Numbered from the stretch's first letter, positions 45,901-56,270 are shown. The stretch: 64,000 nucleotides of DNA from Diorhabda sublineata (GCF_026230105.1 NC_079474.1:32006294-32070293); one strand, 5' to 3'. The notes: generated from the sequence alone by a model not told the origin. Program-made: numbers and translations.

Positions 45901-48900
45901 GACTAGTAAATAAGATATAAGTAAATTGACTATTGAAACTGATTTTCACGTATTAGTCGTTCATATTATAACACTACAGACACGTTAAATTGCATTCTTC
46001 TTGTTTATTTCGGTTAATCCGAACAATCAGCTGATCTGAACAGTATTGGATCCCAATTAGTTTGGATTAGCCGGGCTCAACTGTACTGTAAAGTCGACTT
46101 TACAGTACAGTATGAAAAAAAATACTATTATAGGTTAGGTAAGGAATAAATTAAAATTATATTTGGCCACCTTAGTTTCATTATTGAAAGAATTAGAAAC
46201 GCTGGAGGTCTTTCATCACGTGACTAATACGTCAGCAACAACTCAGTAGAAATAATCGTTATGACTAATATTCCACAGGACGGTCTTTTAGAAATTGATA
46301 TTATTTTCAAATTTTCAGTTGTAAGCAAAGATAAATGGGAAACTATTATGAAAGACAATGCTTGGAATAATGTAGAATTAAGAGATAACAGATATAACCA
46401 AATTATCCACATGGTTACGGCAGCAAAAGGTGCTGAAGAATTTTACTCTACAGAGGTAAGAGAATATCATACAAAAAATTTTATTTCGATACATTATGTG
46501 AATTGCTTAAAGGTTGTAAGTCTAGTAAACTCAAAAAATCTACGAACTAAAAAAATTTTCATTATTTAACGTTTAATTTAAATTTAGAAACAAATAGAAA
46601 TTGAAATCACGGATCAAGTTTAAGACATTTTTAGGATCATAATTGCCGTTCCGAAGACGTAGAACTGGCTAGAGAGTTAGATACAAAAGCGGCAGCTGCC
46701 TGGGTTGGTCATCCCTATTTCGACGTAATCGACAACTCCACCGATTTCGAAGGTAAAATAAGAAGGATGATCGTTTCCGTATGCCATAAAATTGGTTTAG
46801 ACACCGGCGATAGATTGTTGAAGAATTCCAGAAAACACAAATTCCTCGTGGAAGGTCCTTTACCAGATGATTCGGTATTTCCACCTTTTCAGGATTTCGA
46901 GGTCGTGCATAACTATTTGCAATCTAATTCGCCCAATCAAGTCAGGTTAAGAAAAAGGGGACAAAAAGGTGAGAAACGAAAATTGAGTAAAGCAAGGTAT
47001 CTGTGAATTATAATTTTTTTTTTAAATTTATCATACGAATTATGTCAATAGTTGGTTGATAATAAAAGTCATTTGTAGATAATAATATATTTATGCTTCT
47101 AAATGTTCTTGTTTTAGGTCTCTTCTGTTTATAAATTTCTTAAAGACAGATGAAAATTCATGTTTCAACTTCTTTTGGTCTTTATCAAAACATCAAATTT
47201 TCATCTGTCTTTAAAAAATTTTACATCAGAAGAGACCTAAAATTAAAAACATTTAGAATCATAAACATATCAAAAGGTTTAAGAAATTTAAAAATATATT
47301 AGCTTCATAAAACTGACGAAACTTCAATTATTTATCTATTAATGGAAAATTTGTTTAATCTTCTAATAATTTTCAAATAGTGTTGCAGCTGGAGCTTCTC
47401 CAAAACTAATACCGAACACATTTCCAAATTATCCTCAATCGTATGACATACCTCACCGTAAACCTTGGAGGTATGGATCAAAATAAAAGACTAACAATGT
47501 TGAGATTCATTTTGTGTTTCTTATACTTGACCATATCCACTTATACAAGAATGTATTCATCAAAAAAACGATGTAAGAAGAATTTTCACAGCCCCTCCAT
47601 CAACTCCGATAATATTGCCAGTCTTTTTTGTTGTTTACTCTCATTTCTATTTCCATGGATTTAATGGAAGACCAATTATCTTCTTCCATTCTTCTGAATA
47701 GTGACATGCTCTTTGTCCCCTTTTGTTCTGTTAGTGCAGAGTTTTCAAAAAGAGCAAATTCTTTTCGGATTTATTACAAAATTCAAATAAAGGGTCCTTT
47801 TGTTAAAGTTATTCCTACTTCCTACACCTGGTTTCCTATTAGATAGTTGGTTTCTCTTTCTACTTTGCTCATTATTTTAGCCTTGGATGTCTGATATAAT
47901 ATTTCCTGGTGCGAAATTTACCAAAAATACATAAAATGTTATATTTAGTCAGATCTAGACAGAAGGGGAAGAATATCTAAACTATGGAGACAAAAAGACA
48001 TAGTACTACAATTACAGCATTAATATTAAAAATAAATGTGTGGTCTGTCAAATTTTTTCTCAATTTATTTGCCATCGCTAACTATTGGCATTATTATATC
48101 TGTTTGTATCTAACAGAAAAGTATTTTATTGTTCATCACCTTAGTCAAAAATAAATTGTTTCGTTATCTTCCAGTTTACAAATTGTAGAAAGATTTTATT
48201 GTTGATTTAAATATATTGAGAACTGAATGTGTTTCAGTATTTTCTTTTAACATTCAAATGTAATTAACTTGACCCACCCCCTAGTCTCCAATCCAAAATA
48301 GAAAATTCCTAAATTCGAATATATGTGAAACAATTTAGTTGAAGACGAATTTTTAACAATTTATCTACCATTGTCAGTAAGTTTTCCAAATATAATATTT
48401 TAAATTTAGGTATAAAAGTGTTTTGCTTTAAAATAAAAAATATGTTGAAGGGAAAATATTGATAATAAAATCTGTGTTAAGTTTCAGAAAGGTTGTGAAA
48501 GAATTATTGACATTGGATTACAAATTGGTAGTTCAAATGACACCAAAGTAGTTTGAATGATCATAAAATGATTATTATCAGAAAATTTTTAGTTTTGTAT
48601 AAAATTAATCACCTTATAGATGAGCTACTTGTATATTAGTTGCCCCAATTCACACTTTTGTCTATTCACAATACCAGAATCTTTGTTATCATACATCTAT
48701 CTCTGACGACTATGATATAATCTTCATAATATTGAACATTGCAGTTTGTTCTCGTCGAATCTCATTGTATCGTTTTTAATTTTCTTCTCACAAACATTTT
48801 AGGTCACTACAGTTATATACATACAGTAAGGAGACAAAACCATCCAGGTGGACAAGTAATTGAAGTGAAAACACAGATTGCTCATCGGGATTACATTAAC

Positions 48901-51900
48901 TTATTGACGCAAAAAGACAATTCGCACTTTACCATTTACAAAAGACGTAGATGTTTTATTGATAACAATCAATATTTCCAATTGGATATCTATGAACAGC
49001 CTAGTCATCCAAGGTGAGTTGTTTATTAATTTTTTCGCTCGAAGAAACTTTTATTCTTTGAAAAGTTTACTTGTTCACAGTTTGTATTGTCAAAATGATT
49101 TTACAATTTTTTTAAATTCTAAAATCGGGGTTTCAAATTAAATATTTGTATTTTAACAAATTAAAATGCGTTAAAAATGACATAACTTTAATTATGATTC
49201 TTACAATTAAGATATGTTTGAAATTAGAGCAAAAATTACTTACAAATAAAAAAATAAAAAAAGTTTTTTGTTATGCAGATTATTTCCATTTAAGGGTCTC
49301 AAATAAAATTTTGTACAGTTTCTACAGACTCATATTTATATAATAAAAATCATTCAATTGCATAATCAATAGCATACACTTTTGACATTTTACAAATAGC
49401 AATAGCCGTTCCTTGATGTCCCTGTGAAATGGCTATAAGATACGGATCGGGTATTACATTAGTAGAAGCATGTTTCCTTAATAGCCATTTGGCAAGAGAA
49501 GTGTGTCCAAACATAGCCGCCATTTGTAGAGGTGTTAAACCTTTGTTGTTTGGTTCGTCAATATTTGCACCAGCATAATAGAGTTCTCGAAGACAAGTAG
49601 CATTTTTTAAATGGGGATATTTGATGTAGTAGAATGTAGCCAGGTAAAACGGTGATTCATTATATTTTGATTTCAGTTTTATATCTGCACCTAACAAATA
49701 TCGTCGAAAATCAGTAAAACTCAAATATGTATAGAGATGGATTCTACTTATATCTTATATCAAATGACAACATTGATCTCATTGATTTAAAACTGACATA
49801 TTGGTGCAAAATAAAATTTTATATAATAGGCAAAAGTAACAAAATCATAGAAATCAAAAGGAATAAGAATTCTATACATATATAGAAAAGGAGCAGAAAT
49901 ATTTTTAATTATACCAAAGCTTTTTTAGAGTTTCCGTAGAAGGTTGATACACCTGTACCAAAATGGCACGATGGACCTATTAGAAGACTTATGTACTTAA
50001 CGGTCATTGACCACCCACTATTCTACTATGAACCCCTTTCAAAGAACAATCGATTCAAAGTTGATACATGAGGTTTGATAAAATAGGCAAGAAAAACAAA
50101 ATATCTTTAGTTTTGATTAATATTCACATAGGAAATGAGGGTCCCATACACTTACAAAAAAAGAGCATGATTATTTTTAATTGGAATAAAGCCTTTTTGT
50201 GGCGTGGAAAATATTAGGAAGAGTTTATAAAGAAAGACACTGAAAAAACTATCCTTGGATTTAAAAACAACTTAGATGTAACAACAAGGTACACCTCCTT
50301 GTTTGCTACTGCCTCCTCACCAATTGAATGATGATGTTCTCGTATACCTTGTTCTAGAACGCCTCTCCAATACATGTGCAAAAAACCTTTTGAAGAAGAA
50401 ACTTGTAGGAGTAAAGATCTAACCTTCTTAAAAACTTAGTTTTCAAAGAACTAAATTTCTGGCTATATGTGGGGGCAAATATTGAATTACTACAAGATGT
50501 TTGTCAATTGGAGAATAATTGATGCATCTCTGTTTAGATTAAGAACTCTGAACAAGAATAAATAGGCACAAGGAAGCTGAAACCGATCAACAAATTATGT
50601 AATTCTACTTTTCTAAATTCAAGATTATAATGTATATTCAACAGTCTTTGTAGCCTAGAACAAAAGTAGTTTGTTATTTTTTTGAAAACGAGTAAAATGT
50701 GATTTGAAAGTTAGTTGTTTTAAAACTAGTAGACGTTTAAGTAGAATCTCATCTCTGTATATTTAACCACATTTTTTTGGAATATGAAATGATTTTTTAC
50801 ATTTACTACTTTAAAATATAATATTTTGAGACTCAATTAGGAAAAATCCTTTTTTGGATATACTAATAAAAATTAGTTGTAATTATTTTTTTTTAATTAA
50901 AATTATTGCAAATCCAAGAAAATTTCAACTTATGATTCGTTTTTATTGAATTAATGATTAAGTTTTTTGTTTAACTGAACATTAAATATGAAGTGGGGCA
51001 CAAAAATAATTTATTGGTACATTCTTACCTTTTCTTAACATTACTTTTACAATTTGAGTGTTTCCATTTGCACACGCAATCAAAAAAGGAGTATATCCAT
51101 CTTTATTAAACATATTCACACTTTGGGGATATTGTTCTAAACATTCTACACACCTTACAGTGTCCTTATCTTTTATCATTTGGCATATTTTTTCCAAAAT
51201 GTCTCTTTTATTTTTGTAGTAATTCGTCAACTTTAAAAAAATGACAACACAATAACATATAACTATTCCAAAAAATATCCACATTGATATGGTCATGTAA
51301 ATATAGGAACTACACCATTTGAACATGTGAAACATAAAAAAATTGTGAAATTTACCAATAAGCGATATTAAAACCATAACGAATTATTGTTTGAAATTCT
51401 CGTTGACAAAGTTAGGTTATATATCCATGACAACAGATCAATCTTATTCTATGATCACTAGTAATCATTTAGTACGCGTCATCGGTTGGGATAGATCGAG
51501 AGTTGGATGCAAACAATTAGTCTAGTCTATTGTATTCATACTATTATTTGCAGAATAATATAATTATATTAATATATATCGAATCACAGAATAAGTACCG
51601 GATATATGAATCTCAAAAACGATGAAGTTATTTAAAGATACAATAATTAAACATAGAAACAAAATAGCGTCCGTGACGTTTTCAGCAAAAGCCACACAGT
51701 CACAAACCACGTATTTTATAGACATTTTAGCTAAATGAACCAAAGTTGAATCAATTTTATAATATAAAGTTCAGAGCCTTATATAGATCCGCCAACTTGA
51801 ATGGATATCAGTCGTAAATATGAAACAAGGTTACCTATGTTTTTGACATGGATGTGCGACTCGAACGTCAATCATCTTTGACATCTTGAAAACATCCAAA

Positions 51901-52609
51901 CCGCTCAATAACACGTGGACGTGTCAGATATTCATTACCATATACTTGTTTCAATAAATTATAAGTTTCAATTGCAGTTTTTTCGAGTTTGATGTGAAAT
52001 TTCATAACAAACCGTAACTCTATTTTTACGGCAAAACAAAAAAAACAGTCCCTATATAAACGAAGGCCACGGCTACACTGGTTTGTCTACAGAAACGGTA
52101 GACATCGCATTCGAAATAGTAGACTTCAGGCTAAACAGCTGACAGTCACTAACCTTAGTCTCGTTACTTTATAGCCATATATGATGTTTTATTTACGTGA
52201 AGATCTTGTAATATTCCAATAAAATTATATTTTGTGTGTTTTAGATGTAGAGGTATGATACTTTTAGAGACTTACTCAGCGTTAGATGATGAGCAGCTTT
52301 TGAAAACGCTACCGGACTTTTTAAATATCAAAAAAGAAGTGACCGGCAATCCCGATTACTCTATGTATAATTTATCTCTTAGAGAAGACTGGAAAACTTC
52401 AAAAAAGTTTTGCAGATCAGTTACAGGTCAGTAATTTTTTGTGATTATTTATTCACTGTTATTTTATTAAATATTATCAAGCATCGTTCTTGTTTGCAGA
52501 TTCGGATTTTTCGAAATATCCAACAGACAATGGAGATAACATGAAACAACTTTATAACAACATCAATCATGGAAAACTCAATGGGAAGCCCGTGAATGGT
52601 ACAACTTAA
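24915..52609 (+). CDS. Ttd14: TRPL translocation defect protein 14 homologue
   Basis: Ten exons: 24,915-24,966; 25,529-25,596; 25,666-25,703; 31,463-31,500; 44,260-44,388; 46,319-46,455; 46,635-46,968; 48,803-49,013; 52,245-52,426; 52,500-52,609. Phases agree throughout and give 432 aa. The N-terminus holds a P-loop, G17-x4-GKT (TGGPCGGKTT), and a Walker B-like strand ending ICDRGAMDAS at about 98-107: an AAA_28-type nucleotide-binding fold. The C-terminal half has IEVKTQI, IYKRRRCF and QLDIYE, resembling the CYTH-like tunnel fold. Drosophila Ttd14 binds GTP and PI3P and is needed for light-dependent trafficking of the TRPL channel and for photoreceptor survival. Exons 3 and 4 are 38-nt microexons flanked by introns of 5.8 and 12.8 kb. 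AATAAA signals lie at 53,362 and 53,376. Confidence 0.93.
26064..26447. mobile_element. MITE with CATCCATAAAGTACGT termini
   Basis: CATCCATAAAGTACGTCACA at 26,068 and its near-exact inverse at 26,420-26,443 bound a 384-bp segment with C-rich and G-poor ends and no coding capacity. Internal TGACGTCACA motifs recur at 26,165 and 26,341. It lies in Ttd14 intron 3. The superfamily is not assigned; the flanks do not show a duplication I can define with certainty. Confidence 0.7.
26490..26780 (+). pseudogene. Possible mariner-type DDE relic
   Basis: Near 26,628-26,680 one frame reads THPS, a stop, then SPDLTQCETFCY. It resembles the 'HPPYSPDLAPCDFFLF' third catalytic block of mariner transposases. 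Too little is preserved for a firm call. Confidence 0.35.
26850..27350 (+). pseudogene. RNase H-bearing LINE 3' fragment in Ttd14 intron 3
   Basis: Reading across frames gives NEIADRFTKVGLN near 26,870, followed by SQGPKPF. 'GNEiADrlAkeGa....GPePf' is the end of the RNase H domain in Jockey/LOA-type LINEs. Downstream come SGRLNGHTKTLGLAESATC and VFCYVEGENS near 27,090-27,175, matching the 'LtGH..L..HL..iGLaes..C..C..eeEt' zinc-knuckle segment that follows. Several stops and frameshifts break it. It is on the same strand as Ttd14. Confidence 0.7.
30036..30362 (+). mobile_element. Repeat B copy 2, MITE with 37-bp inverted termini
   Basis: The left arm 30,036-30,072 contains TTCTATATGAACAGTTTCTA, and its inverse lies at 30,326-30,362 with about three mismatches. 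Between them sits the repeat B core (TTATGGGAAAAAACGTC, CTTTATCTATACTGCGCATG, CGGAGGAGAGAGAGAACGAT) that is also present at 10.5 and 40.8 kb. The structure is that of a non-autonomous DNA transposon. Flanks are AT-rich and a duplication cannot be fixed. Confidence 0.75.
32080..32590 (-). pseudogene. Jockey-like LINE reverse transcriptase fragment in Ttd14 intron 4
   Basis: The minus strand reads SNILDTKLNDVQRW near 32,490. It continues in other frames with ENKILIYKSVIKSF, IFGIQLWGCASDENTTIIQG and, near 32,140, LRIPFV. This order matches the end of non-LTR reverse transcriptases ('kl.iYk..ikPiw.YGiqlWG.as.sni..iq..q.k.LR.i', then 'iPfv'). The catalytic YADD part is missing or unrecognisable. 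It is antisense to Ttd14. Confidence 0.65.
34398..34535. other. CpG-rich island inside Ttd14 intron 4
   Basis: A stretch of about 140 bp with many CG dinucleotides (for example GACCGCGTCGCGGTTTCGCG and TCTGTCGTCGCGGTTAATCG) stands in AT-rich intron DNA. It has no coding signature. It could be an alternative promoter, a transposon end or an unmethylated remnant. Confidence 0.4.
36318..36382 (-). repeat. Interspersed repeat A, copy 3
   Basis: Reverse complement of this stretch reads GTTAACGTCAAGGGGTCTAT, then GGCCTATGTGCTCAACGGC, matching repeat A at 4,665 and 49,945. Confidence 0.6.
36930..37160 (+). pseudogene. Possible mariner-type DDE relic
   Basis: Near 36,940-36,995 one frame reads LVDCPPYSPDSIPSDSCLV. 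It resembles the 'HPPYSPDLAPCDyhlF' third catalytic block of mariner transposases. No other block is clear, so this is a weak assignment. Confidence 0.35.
37590..38010. repeat. Probable retroelement-derived sequence
   Basis: Phrases such as AAATCGGTCCAGCCGTTCTC (about 37,645), GAGACGTAGTAACGTCGAAA (about 37,731) and GAATACTTATGTATTCATCG are typical in style of repeated element tails in insect genomes. No coding relic is visible, so only a weak repeat call is made. Confidence 0.3.
38590..38616. repeat. Interstitial TTAGG telomere-type units, inverted pair
   Basis: AACCTAACCT meets AGGTTAGGTTAGGTT head to head, making a near-palindrome flanked by AGAGCC and GGCTCT. TTAGG is the ancestral arthropod telomere repeat. 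Shorter runs occur at 36,508-36,520, 43,422-43,434 and 46,131-46,139. Confidence 0.7.
38780..38815. repeat. 36-bp perfect palindrome
   Basis: The half-site GCACTAGTGCAAATTATC is followed immediately by its exact reverse complement, centred between 38,797 and 38,798. It contains a smaller palindrome, GCACTAGTGC, in each half. It sits near the middle of the fold-back element. Confidence 0.95.
39423..40780. other. Ttd14 intron 4, no feature identified
   Basis: AT-rich intron sequence with no coding relic or clear repeat that I recognise. Confidence 0.4.
40786..40905 (+). repeat. Interspersed repeat B, copy 3
   Basis: Contains TATGGGAAAAAACGTCC, CTTTATCTATACTGCGCATG, then GAACTAACTGAAGCGCTCGG and AGGAGAGAGAAAACGATAC, in the order seen at 10.5 and 30.2 kb. 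A small hairpin-like CATACGCGCAAAAGATGCGC sits in the middle. Confidence 0.75.
41630..42130 (-). pseudogene. Tc1-like transposase relic in Ttd14 intron 4
   Basis: The minus strand gives, in order, WAKEHKNWTHEE near 42,080, then KVLWS, then RRMFVHRSKEERMLDPCVI and VKYGGSSLMIW. Near 41,790-41,820 comes the glutamine-histidine-glycine-asparagine-aspartate relic of 'FQQDNDPKH', followed by LEELERKNVLEV and, at about 41,650-41,700, SPVFNPIELWEKLDREV. This is the DDE part of a Tc1-type transposase from before the first catalytic residue to the C-terminus. Three or more frameshifts and stops make it dead. It is antisense to Ttd14. Confidence 0.8.
43740..44045 (+). pseudogene. Mariner-like transposase C-terminal relic
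   Basis: Reading across frames gives LLQDNDRSHTARLTLNKLG near 43,794, then LKHPT, then FRPDLSPCDYYLLRFENN. Next come SFVREWLRDKP and, near 43,990-44,035, GKLPERWQKC. These are the second and third catalytic blocks and the 'lP.RWqkC' end of mariner transposases. Two or more frameshifts break it. It lies just before Ttd14 exon 5 and on the same strand. Confidence 0.75.
44830..46083 (-). mobile_element. pogo/Tigger element relic in Ttd14 intron 5
   Basis: The right end (inverted) reads CAGTTGAGCCCGGCTAATCC, ending at 46,083 next to TA. The minus strand reads a CENP-B/psq-type helix-turn-helix, TLTLKDKLETLKRFDSGES then FTKLAKELNVG, at about 45,715-45,625. Much later comes the acidic tail with IPSCENAVEADVNEWMTSS and AAAALDLALRYLEQQST at about 45,050-45,010. 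The DDE core is mostly unreadable. Several stops and shifts inactivate it. The left end was not found. Confidence 0.75.
46080..46111. repeat. 32-bp perfect palindrome at the pogo terminus
   Basis: The half ACTGTACTGTAAAGTC is followed directly by its exact reverse complement. The palindrome starts inside the terminal CAACTG of the pogo-type relic and extends beyond it. A TAGGTTAGG unit follows at 46,131. Confidence 0.95.
47085..47270. repeat. 186-bp near-complete hairpin in Ttd14 intron 7
   Basis: Arms of about 76-78 bp (47,085-47,160 and 47,193-47,270) are inverted copies with few mismatches and share TTTAGGTCTCTTCTG and AAAGACAGATGAAAATT. Only about 32 bp separate them. This is either a solo fold-back MITE or a long hairpin-RNA locus. 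No coding capacity. Confidence 0.85.
49350..51377 (-). CDS. Ankyrin-repeat membrane protein nested in Ttd14
   Basis: Two exons: 51,377-51,029 and 49,690-49,350, joined in phase 1 through a clean GTAAGA donor, giving 229 aa. The N-terminus has one strongly hydrophobic segment (about 24-48), so a membrane anchor is likely. Residues of about 55-90 form a charged helical stretch. Three ankyrin repeats follow: DGYTPFLIACANGNTQIV (about 93-110), NESPFYLATFYY with ELYYAGANID (about 127-161), and GLTPLQMAAMFGHTSLAKWL (about 167-186). The splice falls exactly inside the first repeat's RKGADIK turn, which supports the join. I do not recognise a named orthologue. The whole gene lies antisense in Ttd14 intron 8 (49,014-52,244). 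The partner and role are unknown; ankyrin repeats bind proteins. Confidence 0.8.
49945..50035 (+). repeat. Interspersed repeat A, copy 2
   Basis: Reads ATGGCACGATGGACCTATTA, then GAAGACTTATGTACTTAACG and ends ACTATGAAC, in the same order as 4,665-4,758. It lies in the intron of the nested ankyrin gene. Confidence 0.6.
50040..51025. other. Ankyrin gene intron, no further feature
   Basis: AT-rich intron sequence, shared by Ttd14 intron 8 on the other strand. No coding relic recognised. Confidence 0.4.
51378..52244. promoter_or_regulatory. Upstream region of the nested ankyrin gene
   Basis: This part of Ttd14 intron 8 must contain the promoter of the antisense ankyrin gene. No TATA box or clear initiator stands out. 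A CpG-containing patch at about 52,060-52,130 precedes Ttd14 exon 9. Confidence 0.3.
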
Positions 52610-53381
52610 GTTGTTCTTCTTACTTTTTGAATTAGTATTCCAATTTTTGTGATCCCGGTATTATGTTAGTGGATAAAAAACAGTATTGCAATTTATTTGT
52701 ACCTGCTTATGGACGATAAAAATTATCAGTACAGGGTGACAAATATATCTTGAAACGTTATGGCATCCATCAGATTAAATGATCATCCTGTATATAGTGA
52801 GTTTAGGGGAATTTATAGCAGTTCAATTTTTTTTATTAAAGGGAGATATATTTATCAATAGATATTTTTGGAAAAAAATATAATCAGAATTAATATTTCA
52901 ACTATTAGATGTGATCTTTATCGTCTATTTTTTGTAGTAGGTTACTAAAAATATGTCATTGTAGTCGTAGATTTATCAGATTATTTGAAGGAAAAATTGC
53001 CCCATTCATCTATTGTTCATATTTCCCATAGAAATTCCATTTTTCCTAATTCCATACATTTTCATCTAGTACTGATTAATTTAAAATTCACTCCATTACT
53101 TATGATTTCTCTTGTATTTTACGAAGGGCAAATTTGAATTCGCTAGAAGTACCAAATAGAATTTTATTAAGTTGATTGATGTGTATGATATCTGGTGTTG
53201 AGGATTTTAACAATCTAGCTTTGTTCTTGTACTTCGATACAGAAATGTAATCCTTATGTTAAGATCTGGTTAGAAATGAACAAGACCTTTGTCAAATTAA
53301 ATGAAAATTGTACTTATTATATATGTAAAGCACCTGTTCATATTCACAGGTTATATCTGTAAATAAATCCATCTCAATAAA
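52610..53381 (+). other. Ttd14 3' untranslated region
   Basis: Two AATAAA signals at 53,362 and 53,376 end the likely transcript, giving a 3' UTR of about 770-790 bp. A small inverted pair (TACAGGGTGAC at 52,732 and the inverse of TATACAGGATGATC at about 52,784-52,797) suggests a tiny MITE inside the UTR. Confidence 0.5.
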
Positions 53382-54715
53382 GAGTTTCCGAAATTGTTTG
53401 TTTCTTCAATTACCCTTAGAAACTGTTAATAAAGTCAGCTATTTAGATTTTGAAATTAGAGTGTTTATTTTGAGCCTTCCTATATAAGACACAGTTTGCT
53501 TCTATCCTTGATCTTGAGACTTGAATAGTTGTGGGAGTAGCTCCTAAGGATGCTCCACAAGTCAAATTAATTACAAATTCTTTTTTTTATGTAAAAAGCA
53601 AGCATAAAAGGGTAAACCCTATTACATTCGAGTAATTCAAGTGGTGCCTGCCATGTACAGATGCTTGTAGATATTGATCTTGAACTTCTGTATGTTGTAG
53701 TGTTCGTGAAAGACATGTCTTGGTAGACAATTTCACTGGTTTGCACTTCTCCAAAGAATGAAGTCCTGATAATTGAACATCTGCAAGCGAACTCAGTGTT
53801 CATGTTGGCTTGCAAATACTGCTCTAGGTAGTATTGGTAAAACCGAATCAGATCGGCGACGTTTCTTCTATGCTATAAGCTGTTCAACTCTCTGGATCGC
53901 TATTGCAAAGTATATAGCTACATAGTCCTGTGGCACCGAGTTCTGTAATTTCTTTGCGAAGCTCAAAATTCTTCCCGAATCAATAAACAATCAAAAGAAA
54001 AATGAATAAACTAAAAGGATATAGGAAAATGCTATTGGGAAGTATAAAAGTGTGCTTTTGAAAGTGAAGACTTGCCAGATAACTTACATGTTCACTATAT
54101 CATTTTTTTCTTTACCTTGTATGAACACCAACGTTTGAGTACCTTTTTGGTTGAACGTTATAAAATTTTTGATCACTTCCTTTGATCAATTACTACCTCG
54201 CCGTATATCTTGTCATCATCGAATGTTACAACTATTCAGTAATGTGCACTGCTTATATACTTTAACCGATTTTAAGGGAATAATCTGGTCATTATTGGTT
54301 ATCACCAATTACATTCAAACTCTTTTGGTTATTGTTGGTCACTATCTCATGAAGTCTAAAATTAGCCCTTCAATGTCACTATTGTAGACTGCAGATGATC
54401 ATATACAACAGCTGAGTTAAACTTGTGGTAATCAAGAAGTGAGGTTAGGTTACTATAAAATCATTATCATGTACGAAGTTATATTGAAGGTAAAGATCGT
54501 GTGTGGTTATTTTACCTTATGGATGGCTTAATAGTTGTTGAATGTTAAATACTTCGCTAAATAACAAACGAAATTCGATTATGGTGAGATGTCGCTAGGA
54601 AGTGGTTCATCTATAGTCCCTACAATGATACATACGGAATACAACATACACGACAGATGATAGGTCTGTCTTCCACAAAACGAAGGATGGTCTACTTAAA
54701 CAAATATGTCAAACC
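53382..54715. other. Intergenic, no gene supported
   Basis: No open frame with recognisable content. The minus-strand frame at 53,567-53,815 has no assigned motif. Confidence 0.4.
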
Positions 54716-55050
54716 GTATTCTGACGTCACAAATAACACGACATTACTTCACTTTATAGTAAAATGTAAACAAACAACATGATAATAAATAATGTGGTTT
54801 TTTTCATGTGAACGTCACTTTATAAGGTGAGGAAATTGTTAGTAACTTCTTAAATTTTAAACTAATTACAAGCCGAAGATGAGAAACGGACTCAAAAAAT
54901 TAAAGCGAAGCAATATATCAAATCAAAAGTTTGAAAAAATATTACCCGGGCATTGTTCTTGTCAATATTAATGAAATGAGAGGTTACATAGCATGGCTAC
55001 ACACTTGCTGTAGTTTGTGACGTCACAAACATGGATTGTGTGGGGTGGGA
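54716..55050 (+). repeat. CRE-containing repeat, left copy
   Basis: Shares with the inverted copy at 56,271-56,543 the phrases GATGAGAAACGGACTCAAAA, GCAATATATCAAATCA and TGTGACGTCACAAA, followed by ATGGATTGTGTGG. It contains the 18-bp perfect palindrome GTTTGTGACGTCACAAAC at 55,013-55,030, which includes a CRE (TGACGTCA). Confidence 0.7.
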
Positions 55051-56270
55051 CTGCACACACTATACTTGACGGATAGATCCCAGAAAAAACAAGTTCGTTT
55101 ATAGGAATTTCAGAACACATGACAGATGGCAGATATGATTATAGACATCGTAAAACATTTGACAGAAACGACATATGGTACAGTACACACATAATCTAAG
55201 ATGAAGTCACTTTCGTTGACATTGCCATCTAAGATGGCGGACATCCCTACTGTTCATAACGTACTTCCCTTTTTATTAATTTTTAATAATAATAATAATA
55301 TAAGTGCAATATAGCGCCGGATACATTACGATACTAGCACTGGCCAAGGTACTGACCTGTATTTCTGAAGGTTTGATTATAAATAAAAAACGGATAAAAA
55401 CAGGACAACAGTTATTTATTTGCACCAAAAAATTACATTTTATCTTCATAGAAGACAACTCATTCCTGAAACAAATATTGTTTTGTATTAATCTACAAGT
55501 TAATGCATACCCCAGAAGATCTGTAACTAACATGAGCTAACAAAATTTTAGGGACTTAATCAATTTTCATAGTTTATTGTGATTTTAATAAAAAAAAGAA
55601 TATCAATTCTAAACATGTGGAGATAATTGTATTTTAATGTAATACCCGTTTAGGAGCTCGGAATGTGAATCACTTTACACTTTTCTTCATTTTGGTTAAG
55701 AACGTATTAGTGCGACATATGGAAGTGTATTAGATATGAAAAAGTTTTCTTTATCTAATGATCGATCCAGACACTCGCGCGGCGCCTCCTAGAGCTTCTC
55801 AACACGAGTCTTGACGAATGGATGTGACAGGAGTGCTAGCAATACACACTCTATATTCACGTCTATCGACTCGCGTCTCCATAACATACTCTAACATTCG
55901 CATTCCCTCGTGTAGATTCCGGATTCAGCTAGAGCTTCAATATTCTATTTCATAAATAAGTTTATGGTAATCAAACGAATTATTGATTAATTATAACAAA
56001 ATTGTTTCATATTAACTCACAATAAGCCGAAAGTGTCAAAGTTTAACATAACCTCAAAATATTTTGATTGAATTTATAGTTATAATCATGAATTTTCAAG
56101 AAAGTCTATTTTGGTAGATTGACATGAATTTTTTTCAATTCCGTTCGGTTAAATAATTCATAAACATTTTTTCGCTTGGAACCCAGACATTTAAAAATGG
56201 CGATGGTAGGTCATCACTAATAACATAATTATTACAGATAGAGTAGGCAATAGGACGATCTAATTTCATT
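55051..56270. other. Interval between the inverted repeat copies, no gene
   Basis: 1.2 kb with no supported frame. A CpG-richer patch lies at about 55,770-55,920 (CACTCGCGCGGCGCCTCC and CTATCGACTCGCGTCTCC). Confidence 0.4.

Noticed and set aside
53567..53815. 82-codon minus-strand frame suggesting a retroelement
   Set aside because: A few words look polyprotein-like, but no catalytic or zinc-knuckle motif is present.
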